Assembly (NCBI RefSeq): GCF_026341125.1
Contig: NZ_JAPEOR010000006.1
Location: 1-64,000 of the forward strand
Direction of reading: 5' to 3'
Length of the DNA stretch: 64,000 nucleotides
Source: Streptomyces sp. NBC_01142
GTDB taxonomy: Bacteria > Actinomycetota > Actinomycetes > Streptomycetales > Streptomycetaceae
Position 1 is the first letter of the stretch. Every line of letters begins with the position of its first letter. The notes under the pieces were generated by a model, which was not told the origin of the DNA, searched no databases, and was given only the letters and a program-made list of their open reading frames with translations. The position numbers and the translations under genes are program-made. Shown piece after piece: positions 34,483-42,575 of this stretch.

Positions 34483-35094
34483 ATGGACCGACCCACCTCC
34501 ACACAGCTGCCCACCCGGCTCGTCGACGCGCAGGGCTTCTCCTGGCGCCGCATGGCAGGTGACGCCGAAGAACGCTACGCGGCGTACAACGACTTCCCGG
34601 CCGAGCGGCTCACCTACGGCCAACTCGCCTCCACCCGCGGCCCCGTGCGCCGCGTCGCCCCGCCACAGAGCGAGGACGTACGACTCGTCCGTGGCGCGCT
34701 GATGATGGCCGGCCAGCAGGCCATGACCACGCTCGCCGTCGCCCTCCTACACGGCTTCCAGACAGGCGAGCGGCACACCGGGCACCCCGGGGCCCTCATC
34801 GCGGGCCGGCCGGGATCCTCCGAATCCCAGGCTGTCCGGAGTCTCGCCTGGGACATCGGCCCTGACGTCGCACCCACCCGCGTGCACGACGCCGCCCTGG
34901 AAGTCCTCGACGGCGTCCTCACCGAGTGGGTCACAGGAGACGTCGTCGTCGAGGTCGCCGAGACCCTCGCGAACATCCTGGGCCAGGTCGTCATGCAGAA
35001 CGGAGGCGGATTCGAGAAGGTGGCCGACGCCCCGCTCCAACGCGCACCCCACGCGAACCGGTACGCCAACTACGCCACCGCACGCACCCGCTGA
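34483..35094 (+). CDS. Unknown protein
   Basis: 203 aa, ATG 34483, 67 bases after the Mini-A-like gene. It is mostly helical, with a hydrophobic-looking stretch (LMMAGQQAMTTLAVALLHGF) too polar for a sure membrane helix, and acidic helices (VVVEVAETLANILGQVV). It ends NRYANYATARTR. No family recognised; proximity suggests it may work with the Mini-A-like protein. Confidence 0.6.
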   Translation: MDRPTSTQLPTRLVDAQGFSWRRMAGDAEERYAAYNDFPAERLTYGQLASTRGPVRRVAPPQSEDVRLVRGALMMAGQQAMTTLAVALLHGFQTGERHTGHPGALIAGRPGSSESQAVRSLAWDIGPDVAPTRVHDAALEVLDGVLTEWVTGDVVVEVAETLANILGQVVMQNGGGFEKVADAPLQRAPHANRYANYATARTR

Positions 35095-35110
35095 CTCACA
35101 TCTAGACTCG

Positions 35111-35215
35111 GTGAACCCGCCCTTGAGCAGGCGAGGTTCGGCGGATGTGGCTCGTGCGTTGAAGAACCACTCGACCGACGTGAACAGCCCCTTCGACCGC
35201 ATGGTCGCGCCGTGA
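35111..35215 (+). CDS. Possible small protein
   Basis: 34-codon GTG-started frame (ADVARALKNHSTDVNSPFD near its centre). It ends in a GTGA overlap with the next small frame. Sensible composition but no ribosome site or known family. Confidence 0.35.
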   Translation: MNPPLSRRGSADVARALKNHSTDVNSPFDRMVAP

Positions 35216-35316
35216 CCGGCCTCGACGACGGCCCCGGCACTCACCCGCTGCTCGATCTGCTGGAGGGGATCGAGCAGCGGGACGGCTGGCAGGCGAGCAC
35301 GGCAGCAGGACAGTGA
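35212..35316 (+). CDS. Possible small protein
   Basis: 34-codon frame from GTG 35212, overlapping the previous one by four bases (GTGA). Contains HPLLDLLEGIEQRDGW, a plausible amphipathic helix. No family recognised; could be chance. Confidence 0.33.
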   Translation: MTGLDDGPGTHPLLDLLEGIEQRDGWQASTAAGQ

Positions 35317-35474
35317 CAGCACTTCACCCGCAAACTCCGAGCAGCACTGGAGCACCGACGGAACCCCTGCTGCCTGCAGCAACATGCCGTCCACGAAGAT
35401 CGACTCCCGCCGTCGGGCGGGACGAATCCCGTCCGACGGCGACCAGCTACCAAGGGCCGGATGCAGTTGCCCGG

Positions 35475-35816
35475 CTACTCAGCCTGTTCCAGCACGGCCT
35501 GCAGGTGGTCGTCGCTCCAGCAGCGGCCGTTCCACCGGCCCCTGTGCAGTGCCTCGCCACGCCGGACGTGTCCCGGCTCCTCGCCGCACTGCACCCAGCC
35601 GTAGCTCTCCGGGTCGGCGTCGAAGAACATCGCCGAACACGCATCCGCCACAGGTTCAGGGGTTGGGCCGTACAGCCCCAACCGGTCCAGCAGGCCGTCC
35701 GCGAGCCTCTCCACCGCCTCCTCATCCAACTCTGTGGCAGCCGTAATCAGCTCCACGAACTGCCCGTGCTTCCCCTCCGGCGTGATGGTCGGCAGAGACG
35801 TCTTCGGCGGGATCAT
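35475..35816 (-). CDS. Unknown acidic protein
   Basis: 113 aa from ATG 35816, with ggagg 7 bases upstream. Acidic helices (LDEEAVERLADGLLDRLG) precede a Cys/Trp/His-containing end (YGWVQCGEEPGHVRRGEALH, RWNGRCWSDDHLQAVLEQ). The two Cys and spaced His could bind a metal. No family recognised. Convergent with the small frames at 35111-35316. Confidence 0.6.
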   Translation of the reverse strand: MIPPKTSLPTITPEGKHGQFVELITAATELDEEAVERLADGLLDRLGLYGPTPEPVADACSAMFFDADPESYGWVQCGEEPGHVRRGEALHRGRWNGRCWSDDHLQAVLEQAE

Positions 35817-36415
35817 CAAGTCCTCCAACACCAAATCGAGTAAACCCCTTCACTCTTCAGGCGCGGCACGGACCGGAACCGACAATAAATCTTGAAAAGG
35901 TGACGCGTGTCACACCAACCGGGAAGTGCCTCTCACGACCTCAGCCGCCGGTGAGCCACCGTCATCGAGTTCGCCGGTGCGGTGATGAAGGTTTCATCGG
36001 TGCCCCGCACTGCACGGCACGCCCGCAGCATTCGATCCGGCCCGCGCGTAAACGGAGAATGCGCTTCTCCTGGTGTGAGCGGGGAAACCGGTCGCGTGAA
36101 ATCCGAGAGGATCCGGAGCTGATTAGGGTCGCGCGCGCTGCCGCTCAGGGCGCTTCCGGCCGTGTGCCGGGAACTACCCCGCCGTGTGCCTGAAATCTTC
36201 TAGTTCATAGAGATTGTCCAGCAGGTATGTGCAGCTCCCTCCTCTTCGGGGACACCGTCCATGGGACCGGAAATCGCCGGAACTTATCCACAGGTCAATT
36301 CTTCTAGCTTTTCGGGCGTGTGCTTTCCGCCGCGCTGGTGGGACGTCGTAACTCGTCCTGCTCGCGTATTCGGACGGCTCATTCAGAAACGCAGCCCACT
36401 GCTCAGGAGAGACGA
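35817..36415. other. Non-coding stretch upstream of the SH3-type secreted protein
   Basis: No convincing gene. It is AT-richer near its right end and holds one exact DnaA-box sequence, ttatccaca (36284-36292). A single box is not enough to call an origin. It probably contains the promoter of the gene at 36416. Confidence 0.4.
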
Positions 36416-36793
36416 ATGCAGACCAAGTTCATAGGCCGCGCCGGCGTCGCGGTCGCCACGATCGCTATGGGGGCCGCAGCCTCCCTGGCGGCCGCACCGG
36501 CCGCGCTGGCGAGCACCCCCGCGCAGGCCCCGGCCACCCTCGCCGCGAAGAACACGTGCCCCACCTGGTCAGTGACGGGCAAGGCAGTCAACTTCCGCAG
36601 CGGACCGGGAACTCAGTACCGGTCGATCGGTCTGCTCTACCGCTGGGACGACTCGGGCACGAAGGTCTCCAGCAGCGGCTCCTGGATCAAGATCAAGCTC
36701 GACCACAAGTCCAAGACCGGGCTCAAGAAGGGCACGACCGGCTGGGTCAACAAGAAGTACCTCGAGCAGTGCGTCTACATGCAGCTCGACTGA
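36416..36793 (+). CDS. Secreted bacterial SH3-like protein
   Basis: 125 aa. Signal peptide: KFIGRAGVAVATIAMGAA with a likely cut after ALA near residue 31. The mature part is one SH3b-like domain, with GKAVNFRSGPGTQYRSIGLL and TGWVNKKYLEQC. Two Cys (in NTCPTWS and LEQCVYMQ) could form a disulphide. SH3b domains bind cell-wall peptides. ATG 36416 has a strong aggaga site. Followed by two stem-loops, so it is probably monocistronic. Confidence 0.83.
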   Translation: MQTKFIGRAGVAVATIAMGAAASLAAAPAALASTPAQAPATLAAKNTCPTWSVTGKAVNFRSGPGTQYRSIGLLYRWDDSGTKVSSSGSWIKIKLDHKSKTGLKKGTTGWVNKKYLEQCVYMQLD

Positions 36794-36839
36794 CCCTCAC
36801 CGCACCGGCGCACGGCCCCGAGCCGCCGCGCCCGTGAAC

Positions 36840-36873
36840 TCCCGGCCGGGCACTACCCCCTGCCCGGCCGGGA
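36840..36873 (+). terminator. Stem-loop after the SH3-type gene
   Basis: Perfect 13-bp inverted repeat, 36840-36852 (tcccggccgggca) with 36861-36873, 8-base loop. It is 47 bases after the stop. Confidence 0.6.
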
Positions 36874-36955
36874 CCGGCCGAGGACCGCCCTTCACCCCCG
36901 AAGAGGCGCCCGTCCCGCTCCCCGTCCTCCGAGAGCGGGACTGTCCCGGCCAACA

Positions 36956-36988
36956 GGGGGTGCCGCCACCCGCGCCGGCGGCACCCCC
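36956..36988 (+). terminator. Second stem-loop before the MFS gene
   Basis: Perfect 12-bp stem, 36956-36967 (gggggtgccgcc) with 36977-36988, 9-base loop, followed by a pyrimidine-rich run (gcccccttcctctt). Confidence 0.6.
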
Positions 36989-37047
36989 GCCCCCTTCCTC
37001 TTGGCACGGCGCCGCCCATCAGCGCCGCAACCCCAGCTGGAGTCTGT

Positions 37048-38304
37048 GTGTTCACCACTGCCGCGCCGGTCGGCCGACCCGACCAGGCCGGGAACGGAAC
37101 CACACGCCGATGGCCGGCGGCGATCTGGACGCTGATGGCCGGAACCTTCCTCGTCCGAGGCCTCGGGTTCACGTACCCGTTCCTGCCGTACCACCTCAAC
37201 GACCTGCACCTGTCCACCCGCACCGTCAGCACCGTCCTCGCCGTCTTCGGCGCCGGCTGGCTGCTGGGCTCCATCCTGTGCGGCTGGCTCGCCGACCGGA
37301 TCGGCCACCGAGCCACCCTCATCACGACCATGCTGCTCGCCGCGGGCACCCTGCCCCTGCTCGCCCAAGCGCACGCCGTCCCCGCGCTGTTCGCCGCGAC
37401 CTTCACCGCCGGCATCGTCTACGACGCCTCCCGCCCTGTGTTCACCGCTGCGATCGCCGACACCTTCCCCGACGACGGTGTCCGCGCCTCCGTCAACGCG
37501 TGGCGCCACTTCGCCGTCAACGTCGGCGCGGCCGTCGCCGGAACCGCCGGTGGCATGCTCGCCGGCCCGCTCGGCATCCCGGCTCTGATCTGGGTCAACG
37601 CCACCGCCTGCGCGCTCTTCGCCTTCCTCGTGTGGCACTTCCTGCCCGCCGCCGACCCCCAGCACCACCCCCACACCGGCGAACCCCGATCCGGCAACTA
37701 CCGTGCCGCGCTGGGCGACCGGGGCCTGTGGCTGCTGCTCCTGGCCAGCCTCTGCGCCCTCACCTGCGCCGCGAGCCTCTTCTCCTCCATGCCGATGCTC
37801 ATGGCCGAAGACGGACTCACCGCCGCGGACTACGGCTTGACCCAGACCGCGAACGCCGGAGCGGTCCTGCTGCTCTCCCCGCTCCTCAACCGCTGGCTCA
37901 GCCGCCAGGCTGATGGCCCCAGACCGATGACCGGCCTGTTCGCGGCCAGCTCCATCATCTTGGGCGCGAGCATGGGGGCCGCGGGATTCGCCTCCACCAC
38001 CCTCGGCTACTCCGCCACCGCCGCCCTCGCCGTCCCCGGCGAGATCGTCGTCTTCGTCGCCGCGTCCGATCTCCTCAACCGCCTCTCGCCCCCTTCCGCC
38101 CGCGGCCTGTACGCGGGGATCTGGGGCACGACGCTGGCCGGCGCCGTCGTCATCGCCCCCGCCCTCGCCGGATGGGCCCTCGCCCATGGCGGCGACCAAC
38201 TCGCCGCGGCCACCACCTTCACCGTCGGCCTCCTCGGTGCCGCCCTGTGCTGGCCCCTCGCCGCCCTCGTCCGCCGTGCCCACCCCCTGCCCGCCCTCCG
38301 CTGA
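37048..38304 (+). CDS. MFS transporter
   Basis: 418 aa with about 12 hydrophobic segments and the MFS motif A-like loop GWLADRIGHRATLITT after helix 2. A central hydrophilic loop (PAADPQHHPHTGEP) divides two six-helix halves. Such proteins export drugs or small peptides by proton antiport. GTG 37048 is preceded by ctggag. It stands 15 bases before the ATP-grasp gene, so export of that enzyme's product is the simplest reading. No binding-site residues allow a substrate call. Confidence 0.88.
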   Translation: MFTTAAPVGRPDQAGNGTTRRWPAAIWTLMAGTFLVRGLGFTYPFLPYHLNDLHLSTRTVSTVLAVFGAGWLLGSILCGWLADRIGHRATLITTMLLAAGTLPLLAQAHAVPALFAATFTAGIVYDASRPVFTAAIADTFPDDGVRASVNAWRHFAVNVGAAVAGTAGGMLAGPLGIPALIWVNATACALFAFLVWHFLPAADPQHHPHTGEPRSGNYRAALGDRGLWLLLLASLCALTCAASLFSSMPMLMAEDGLTAADYGLTQTANAGAVLLLSPLLNRWLSRQADGPRPMTGLFAASSIILGASMGAAGFASTTLGYSATAALAVPGEIVVFVAASDLLNRLSPPSARGLYAGIWGTTLAGAVVIAPALAGWALAHGGDQLAAATTFTVGLLGAALCWPLAALVRRAHPLPALR

Positions 38305-38319
38305 ACGGGAGCAACCGCC

Positions 38320-39582
38320 ATGTCCGATCACAACCAGCCCGTCCTGCTCGTCCTGGGCGCCGGCGACCGCGCCTACCGCGCCTTTCTCCTGCAGGAGTTC
38401 GCCGCCCGACACGACCTCGTCCTCCTCGACAACCAGTCGCCCGCATGGACCCGGCCCTACGTCACCGACGCGGTCAACGTCGATCTGCACGACCACCACG
38501 CGGTCTCCCGCGCGGTCACCGAGATCGCCCTGCGCCAGCCGATCGCCGGCGTCACCACCTACCTCGAGCACCACGTCGAGCTCGTGGCACAACTGGCCAA
38601 GGAACTCGGTCTGCCCGGCGCCGCCCCGGAGGCCGTCGCCGCCTGCCGCGACAAGGCCCGCACCCGCCAACTCCTTGCCGAGTACGGCGTCCCCTCCGCC
38701 CGCTCCGTCCTCGTCGACAGCGCCGAAGAGGCGGCCGCCGCCGCCGATGCCATCGGCTACCCCGTCGTCGTCAAACCCCGCGGCCTGGGCGGCAGCGCCG
38801 GCGTACGCCGCGCCGACTACCGCGAGCACGTCATCGCCTACTACCAGGAAGCCGCCACAGCGACCCTGATAGGCCTGGAGGAGAGCGCCGTCGCCGGGGT
38901 CCTGGTCGAGGAGTACCTCCGCGGGCCTGAGATCAGCGTCGAGTGCGTCGTTCACGGCCGCGGCGACGTGCACATCGCGGCTATCACCCGCAAGCGGCTC
39001 GGCTCTGAGCCGACCTTCCTGGAGACGGGTCACCTCGTCGACGCCACCGATCCGCTCCTGGAGGACCCGAGCCTCCACCACGTCGTCACCGCAGCGATCA
39101 AGGCGGTAGGGATCGCCAGCGGGGTCCTGCACGTCGAGGTGCGCCTCACCCGCCAGGGCCCGCACATCATCGAGATCAACGCTCGCCTCGGCGGCGACCT
39201 CATTCCCCGCCTCGTCCACCTCGCAACCGGCGTGTCCCTCCCGCAGGCCCAGGCCGCACTGGCCACCGGAGACACCCCGGAGCTGACCGCCTCCGTACGA
39301 CAGAGCGCTGCCGTCGAGTTCCACTACCCGCCCGCCACCGGCCCCGTCCAGACGGCCCACGCCGACGCGCTCAGCGCCGACTGGCTCGAACGCCTGGTCT
39401 GGACGCATCAGCAAGGCGACTTCGTGAACGCCGGCCCGCACAGCACGATCAACGACCGCGTCGTGCACGCCGTGGTCTGCGGCCCCACCCCCGACGCCTG
39501 CCGGACCCGACTCGACCAGGTGCTGCAGAACCTCACGGTCCACATTGCCGTACCCGTCCGCACCACCGCCTGCGTGCGCTGA
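38320..39582 (+). CDS. ATP-grasp ligase resembling L-amino-acid ligases
   Basis: 420 aa. A Rossmann-like N-terminal domain (VLLVLGAGDRAYRAF) is followed by the ATP-grasp fold: CRDKARTRQLLAEYGVPSAR, IGYPVVVKPRGLGGSAGV (ATP loop), VLVEEYLRGPEISVECV, and the metal-binding IIEINARLGGDLIPRLVHL. That last motif and the length fit BacD-type L-amino-acid ligases, which join two amino acids using ATP. ATG 38320 is 15 bases after the MFS stop. With the exporter upstream and a short peptide frame and glycosyltransferase downstream, a small peptide metabolite is likely. Substrates are not predictable. Confidence 0.82.
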   Translation: MSDHNQPVLLVLGAGDRAYRAFLLQEFAARHDLVLLDNQSPAWTRPYVTDAVNVDLHDHHAVSRAVTEIALRQPIAGVTTYLEHHVELVAQLAKELGLPGAAPEAVAACRDKARTRQLLAEYGVPSARSVLVDSAEEAAAAADAIGYPVVVKPRGLGGSAGVRRADYREHVIAYYQEAATATLIGLEESAVAGVLVEEYLRGPEISVECVVHGRGDVHIAAITRKRLGSEPTFLETGHLVDATDPLLEDPSLHHVVTAAIKAVGIASGVLHVEVRLTRQGPHIIEINARLGGDLIPRLVHLATGVSLPQAQAALATGDTPELTASVRQSAAVEFHYPPATGPVQTAHADALSADWLERLVWTHQQGDFVNAGPHSTINDRVVHAVVCGPTPDACRTRLDQVLQNLTVHIAVPVRTTACVR

Positions 39583-39643
39583 CCCGACACTGAACAGTCA
39601 CAGGAGCCGCCGACATGCCCCCGCGCCCAGGCCCCTCCTGTCC

Positions 39644-39751
39644 GTGGACAGCTCCGACAACGCCGCGGCGGGTGACATCACCTACTCCGACTTCGGCAAG
39701 CCCGTCGGCGCCACCAAGCCCACCAACGTCGTCGAAGCCCCCTCCCGCTGA
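39644..39751 (+). CDS. Possible precursor-like short peptide
   Basis: 35-codon frame from GTG 39644, containing DSSDNAAAGDITYSDFGKP and ending VVEAPSR. Almost every codon ends in G or C, strong evidence that this frame is or was translated. The only good ribosome site and ATG (aggag, ATG 39615) lie in a different frame, so either GTG 39644 is used or a one-base indel has broken the gene. Positioned between the ATP-grasp enzyme and the next gene. RiPP-precursor role is speculative. Confidence 0.4.
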   Translation: MDSSDNAAAGDITYSDFGKPVGATKPTNVVEAPSR

Positions 39752-39846
39752 CCGCACGACCTGGCCCAGCGGCCCGCCGACGCGGCGATGCCGAGCCGCG
39801 TGCAACCCCCAATAAGCAGACCCAACGCCAATGAAGGAGCGACGAG

Positions 39847-40221
39847 TTGAACCAGCACGGAGTGCAGGCCGCCTCCTACGGCATCGGAGCGATCTACCCG
39901 ATCGTCGTCCTCGACCGAGTCCACCGGTGGCACCGGCCAGTCCACCCCGGACTGCCCGAGCAGCAGCCCGACGACCGTCACGGAATGCTCGTCCTGCGCT
40001 GGACCGGCCCACCGAGCGAAGAAGCCGAAGCGCCAACGCTCCTCGAAGCCGCCGCCGCCCGAGCACCCGCCGCGCCACCCGACCGTGCCGAACTCCAGGC
40101 GTTCCATGCGTCGCTGCCGCCCGGCCTCCACCTGATTGACCTGCCCGCCCGCCATGTCATCGGACCGTGGTCACAAAGGCCCGGAGCCACCCGGCCCCAC
40201 GTGCCGCGCCGCGCCGCATAG
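39847..40221 (+). CDS. Unknown protein in the ATP-grasp locus
   Basis: 124 aa, TTG 39847 with aaggag about 10 bases upstream. It has HGVQAASYGIGAIYPIVVLD, a Pro-rich middle and AELQAFHASLPPGLHLIDLP. No family recognised. It sits 36 bases before the glycosyltransferase gene on the same strand. Confidence 0.58.
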   Translation: MNQHGVQAASYGIGAIYPIVVLDRVHRWHRPVHPGLPEQQPDDRHGMLVLRWTGPPSEEAEAPTLLEAAAARAPAAPPDRAELQAFHASLPPGLHLIDLPARHVIGPWSQRPGATRPHVPRRAA

Positions 40222-40256
40222 CGCCCGCTCGCCCCACCCACCCTCGGAAGGCCTTC

Positions 40257-41081
40257 GTGTCCCGACGTCCCCACGCCCAGGTCGCCGTCATCACTCCGAC
40301 GCGCCTGGATCCCCAGCGCCGCAACTACTTCCTAGACCTCTACCGAAGTCTCGACGCGCAGGGTCTCGACTTCGAATGGCTCATCGCGCCGAACGGGCCG
40401 GACGCCGACCCCGACACCATTCCCGACCTGGTAACGCAGGACCCCCGCGTCACCGTGTGCGCACGGCCCAAGCCAGGCGCCGCGCCGGCCCGCAACATCG
40501 CGATGAATCAGGTCACCGCCCCCTTCACCTGCTTCGTCGACGACGACGATGTCCTGCCGCCCGACTCCCTGGGCGTGCGGTATCGCCATGCGGTCGAGAC
40601 GGGTCTGGGCTGGGTGGCGGGCTGGTCGGCTGACCTGCTGAGCGACGGGACCCTGAAGACCTGGGTCTGCCCGACGCCCGTGGGCCGCCACGAAGCAGGA
40701 GACGTCTGGACGTACTGGCCCTCTCCCGAGAGGAAGCCCCCGCTCGGCCACACCATGCTCCTGACCCGCACAGAGATCGCGCGCGCCAGCGGCGGGCACG
40801 GCGGACTTTGGAAGGGCGAGGACTACGTCTACGTCATGTCGGTCACCGGCCGCAGCGCTGGCGAACTCCTGCCCGTGGTGACCTATCACTACCGCGACCA
40901 CGAACACCAGATGACCGAGGCCGCCACGTACCTGGACGACGATGAGCGGGGTGCGCGGGTCTTCTCCTGGCTCCAAGGACGTGACGACCGGGAGCTGCGC
41001 CGGCGGGAGAGCAGTGTAGGTTCCGCGGATTCGCGAGCACTTCCGCGTGATCATGAGCACCGTTCGAGCATTTCCGCGTGA
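40257..41081 (+). CDS. Family 2 glycosyltransferase-like protein
   Basis: About 274 aa. GT2 features: VAVITPTRLDPQRRNYFLD, the nucleotide-sugar region WLIAPNGPDADPDTIPDL, and the DxD-type CFVDDDDVLPPDSLG. Further conserved blocks are KGEDYVYVMSVTGRSAGELL and VVTYHYRDHEHQMTEAATYL. GTG 40257 has ggaagg upstream. The last ~25 residues after RELRRRE run into the repeat block at 41034-41090 and are probably not native. A 5'-truncated near-copy of codons ~100-250 is at 60645-61155. A glycosylation role in the metabolite locus is inferred. Confidence 0.75.
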   Translation: MSRRPHAQVAVITPTRLDPQRRNYFLDLYRSLDAQGLDFEWLIAPNGPDADPDTIPDLVTQDPRVTVCARPKPGAAPARNIAMNQVTAPFTCFVDDDDVLPPDSLGVRYRHAVETGLGWVAGWSADLLSDGTLKTWVCPTPVGRHEAGDVWTYWPSPERKPPLGHTMLLTRTEIARASGGHGGLWKGEDYVYVMSVTGRSAGELLPVVTYHYRDHEHQMTEAATYLDDDERGARVFSWLQGRDDRELRRRESSVGSADSRALPRDHEHRSSISA

Positions 41082-41090
41082 TCATGGGCA
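41034..41090 (+). repeat. Two direct 26-bp repeats, 31-bp period
   Basis: 41034-41059 and 41065-41090 match at 24 of 26 positions (core ccgcgtgatcatg). Related paired units with the same 31-bp period occur at 42482-42538, in the same orientation, on the other side of a broken regulator gene. They resemble the multiple terminal repeats of IS21-type elements. Confidence 0.6.
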
Positions 41091-41201
41091 TCAGTCGCGT
41101 TCAGTAGCTGTCACTTGCCGTCTTTCGCCAAGGAGGCGAAGCGCCTGAGCGCGCTGCTGAACGAGTTCTGCGAGCCACACCCGGAGGGGTGAGCCGGTCG
41201 G

Positions 41202-42448
41202 TCAGGCGGCGACTCCGAGCTCCTTGCGGGTCCGGTGGACGAACTCGCGCACGGCCGGCTCGCGCCGCCAGGGGGCCAGGGCCGCGTTGAACTCGCGGAC
41301 GTAGTCCTTGGCCCGGCTCGACTGGACGCGGGCGAGGATGTCGACGCTGCGGTTGCCGAGTTCGAGGCCTCGGTCGAGGTCGCGGGCCTGGAGGTGGGCG
41401 GTTCCGACGATGGCGAGGCGCATGCCGACGGAGCGGGTGAACACCCCGGTCGGCATGGCGGTGGCCTGCTGGTTCCAGCCGAGGGCGGCCTTGGGGTTCT
41501 TCAGGTCGCGGAAGACCTCGGCGGCGTCCGCGGAAAGGCGGGCGTGGTGATAGAAGTCGATCCATGCGGGCTCGTCGCCGCTGTCGTCCTTCGCCTGTCC
41601 GAGCAGGTCCTCGGAGGCTTTCAGGGCCCGGGAGGCCGCCCGGGGGTCGTTCTCGCGGGCATGGGCTCGGGCCTCGATCAGCTTGGTGAACGCCAGGACC
41701 CGGGGGACACCCTGGCCCTTGGCCCGCTCGAAGGCGCCCTGGGTCATGTCCACGGCCTCGGACGCGAAGCCTCGCATCAGGGACTGCATGGCCATCGTGG
41801 TCAGCACATAGCAGCCCAGCTGCACGTCGCCGCCGGCGCGGGCGAGGCGGAGGGCCTGGATGAAGTGCCGCTGAGCCACCTCGTGCTCACCGACGTCGAA
41901 GGCCGTCCACCCGGCAAGGCGCGACAACTCTGCGGTCACGCTGAAGAGTTCGCGTCCGATCTCGTCAGAGAAGCTCCCCTGCAGCAGGGGGCCGGTTCGG
42001 TGGTCGAGGCAGGCGGTGACGGAGTTGGCCTTCCAGTTCCCACCGCCGTATTTCGAGTCCAACCGGCGGGCGTCGTCGGCGGCCTCGCGCAGTTCGTCGA
42101 GGTCGGCCCGGCCGACCTGCCCGCCGCCTTCGTGGTCGGCTGTCTCGTCGGCGGGGGTGACGAGCCATCGGGTGACGGGGACGGTGAAGGCGGAGGCGGC
42201 GAAGCCGGATCCGGTGCGGTTGAGGAAGTCGCGGCGGTTCACGGAGCTCCAGAACGAAGTGGCGACGCGGACGGCGTCGGCGGGTCTCGCGCGAAATCCA
42301 ACCCCACCGAGGCATCGATTGTCTCCGCCTCGCCCATACCGATCTCGCCGAGGTTGACGGGACGGCCGAGCCGTTCGCCGATGGCCTGCGCCAACAGCTT
42401 CGGGACCGGCCATTTCGGCGTCATCCCCCGTTTGCACCAGTTCGCCAA
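41202..42448 (-). pseudogene. Broken XRE/TPR-type regulator
   Basis: The body (41202 to about 42270) encodes the NRRDFLNRTGSGFAASAF signature and TPR-like repeats (ELSRLAGWTAFDVGEHEVAQ and so on), ending FVHRTRKELGVAA. The N-terminal part (NWCKRGMTPKWPVPKLLAQA, GRPVNLGEIG) lies in another frame at about 42270-42448. The frames join if one C is restored in gacccgccgac near 42280. An in-frame TAG just upstream of 42448 and the missing first ~60 residues show 5' truncation next to the repeat block at 42482. It was a relative of 213-1595 and 49306-50583. Sequencing error could explain the frameshift but not the truncation. Confidence 0.72.
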
Positions 42449-42481
42449 GTGCTCACGAGGATGCGGTCCCTAGACATGCTC

Positions 42482-42538
42482 TGAGCAGTATCGGCGGATC
42501 ATGAGCACTGTCCGAGCCGATCCGGGCGATCAGGAGCA
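42482..42538 (+). repeat. Two diverged direct 26-bp repeats, 31-bp period
   Basis: Units at 42482-42507 (tgagcagtatcggcggatca...) and 42513-42538 share the gatca-gagca core with those at 41034-41090. They lie about 30 bases upstream of the truncated regulator's first codon. Confidence 0.5.
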
Positions 42539-42575
42539 GTAGCTACCGGTGTAGCGCCGGCAACTGGAACCACGA

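Noticed and set aside
35900..36193. 97-codon plus-strand frame
   Set aside because: Arg/Pro-rich translation without codon bias for coding; region better read as non-coding.
36284..36292. Exact DnaA-box sequence as evidence for an origin
   Set aside because: Only one exact box is present and no cluster surrounds it.
36892..39543. 883-codon open frame on the minus strand
   Set aside because: It lies opposite the MFS and ATP-grasp genes, whose proteins have clear family motifs; the minus frame is Gly/Val/Asp-rich antisense of GC-rich codons.
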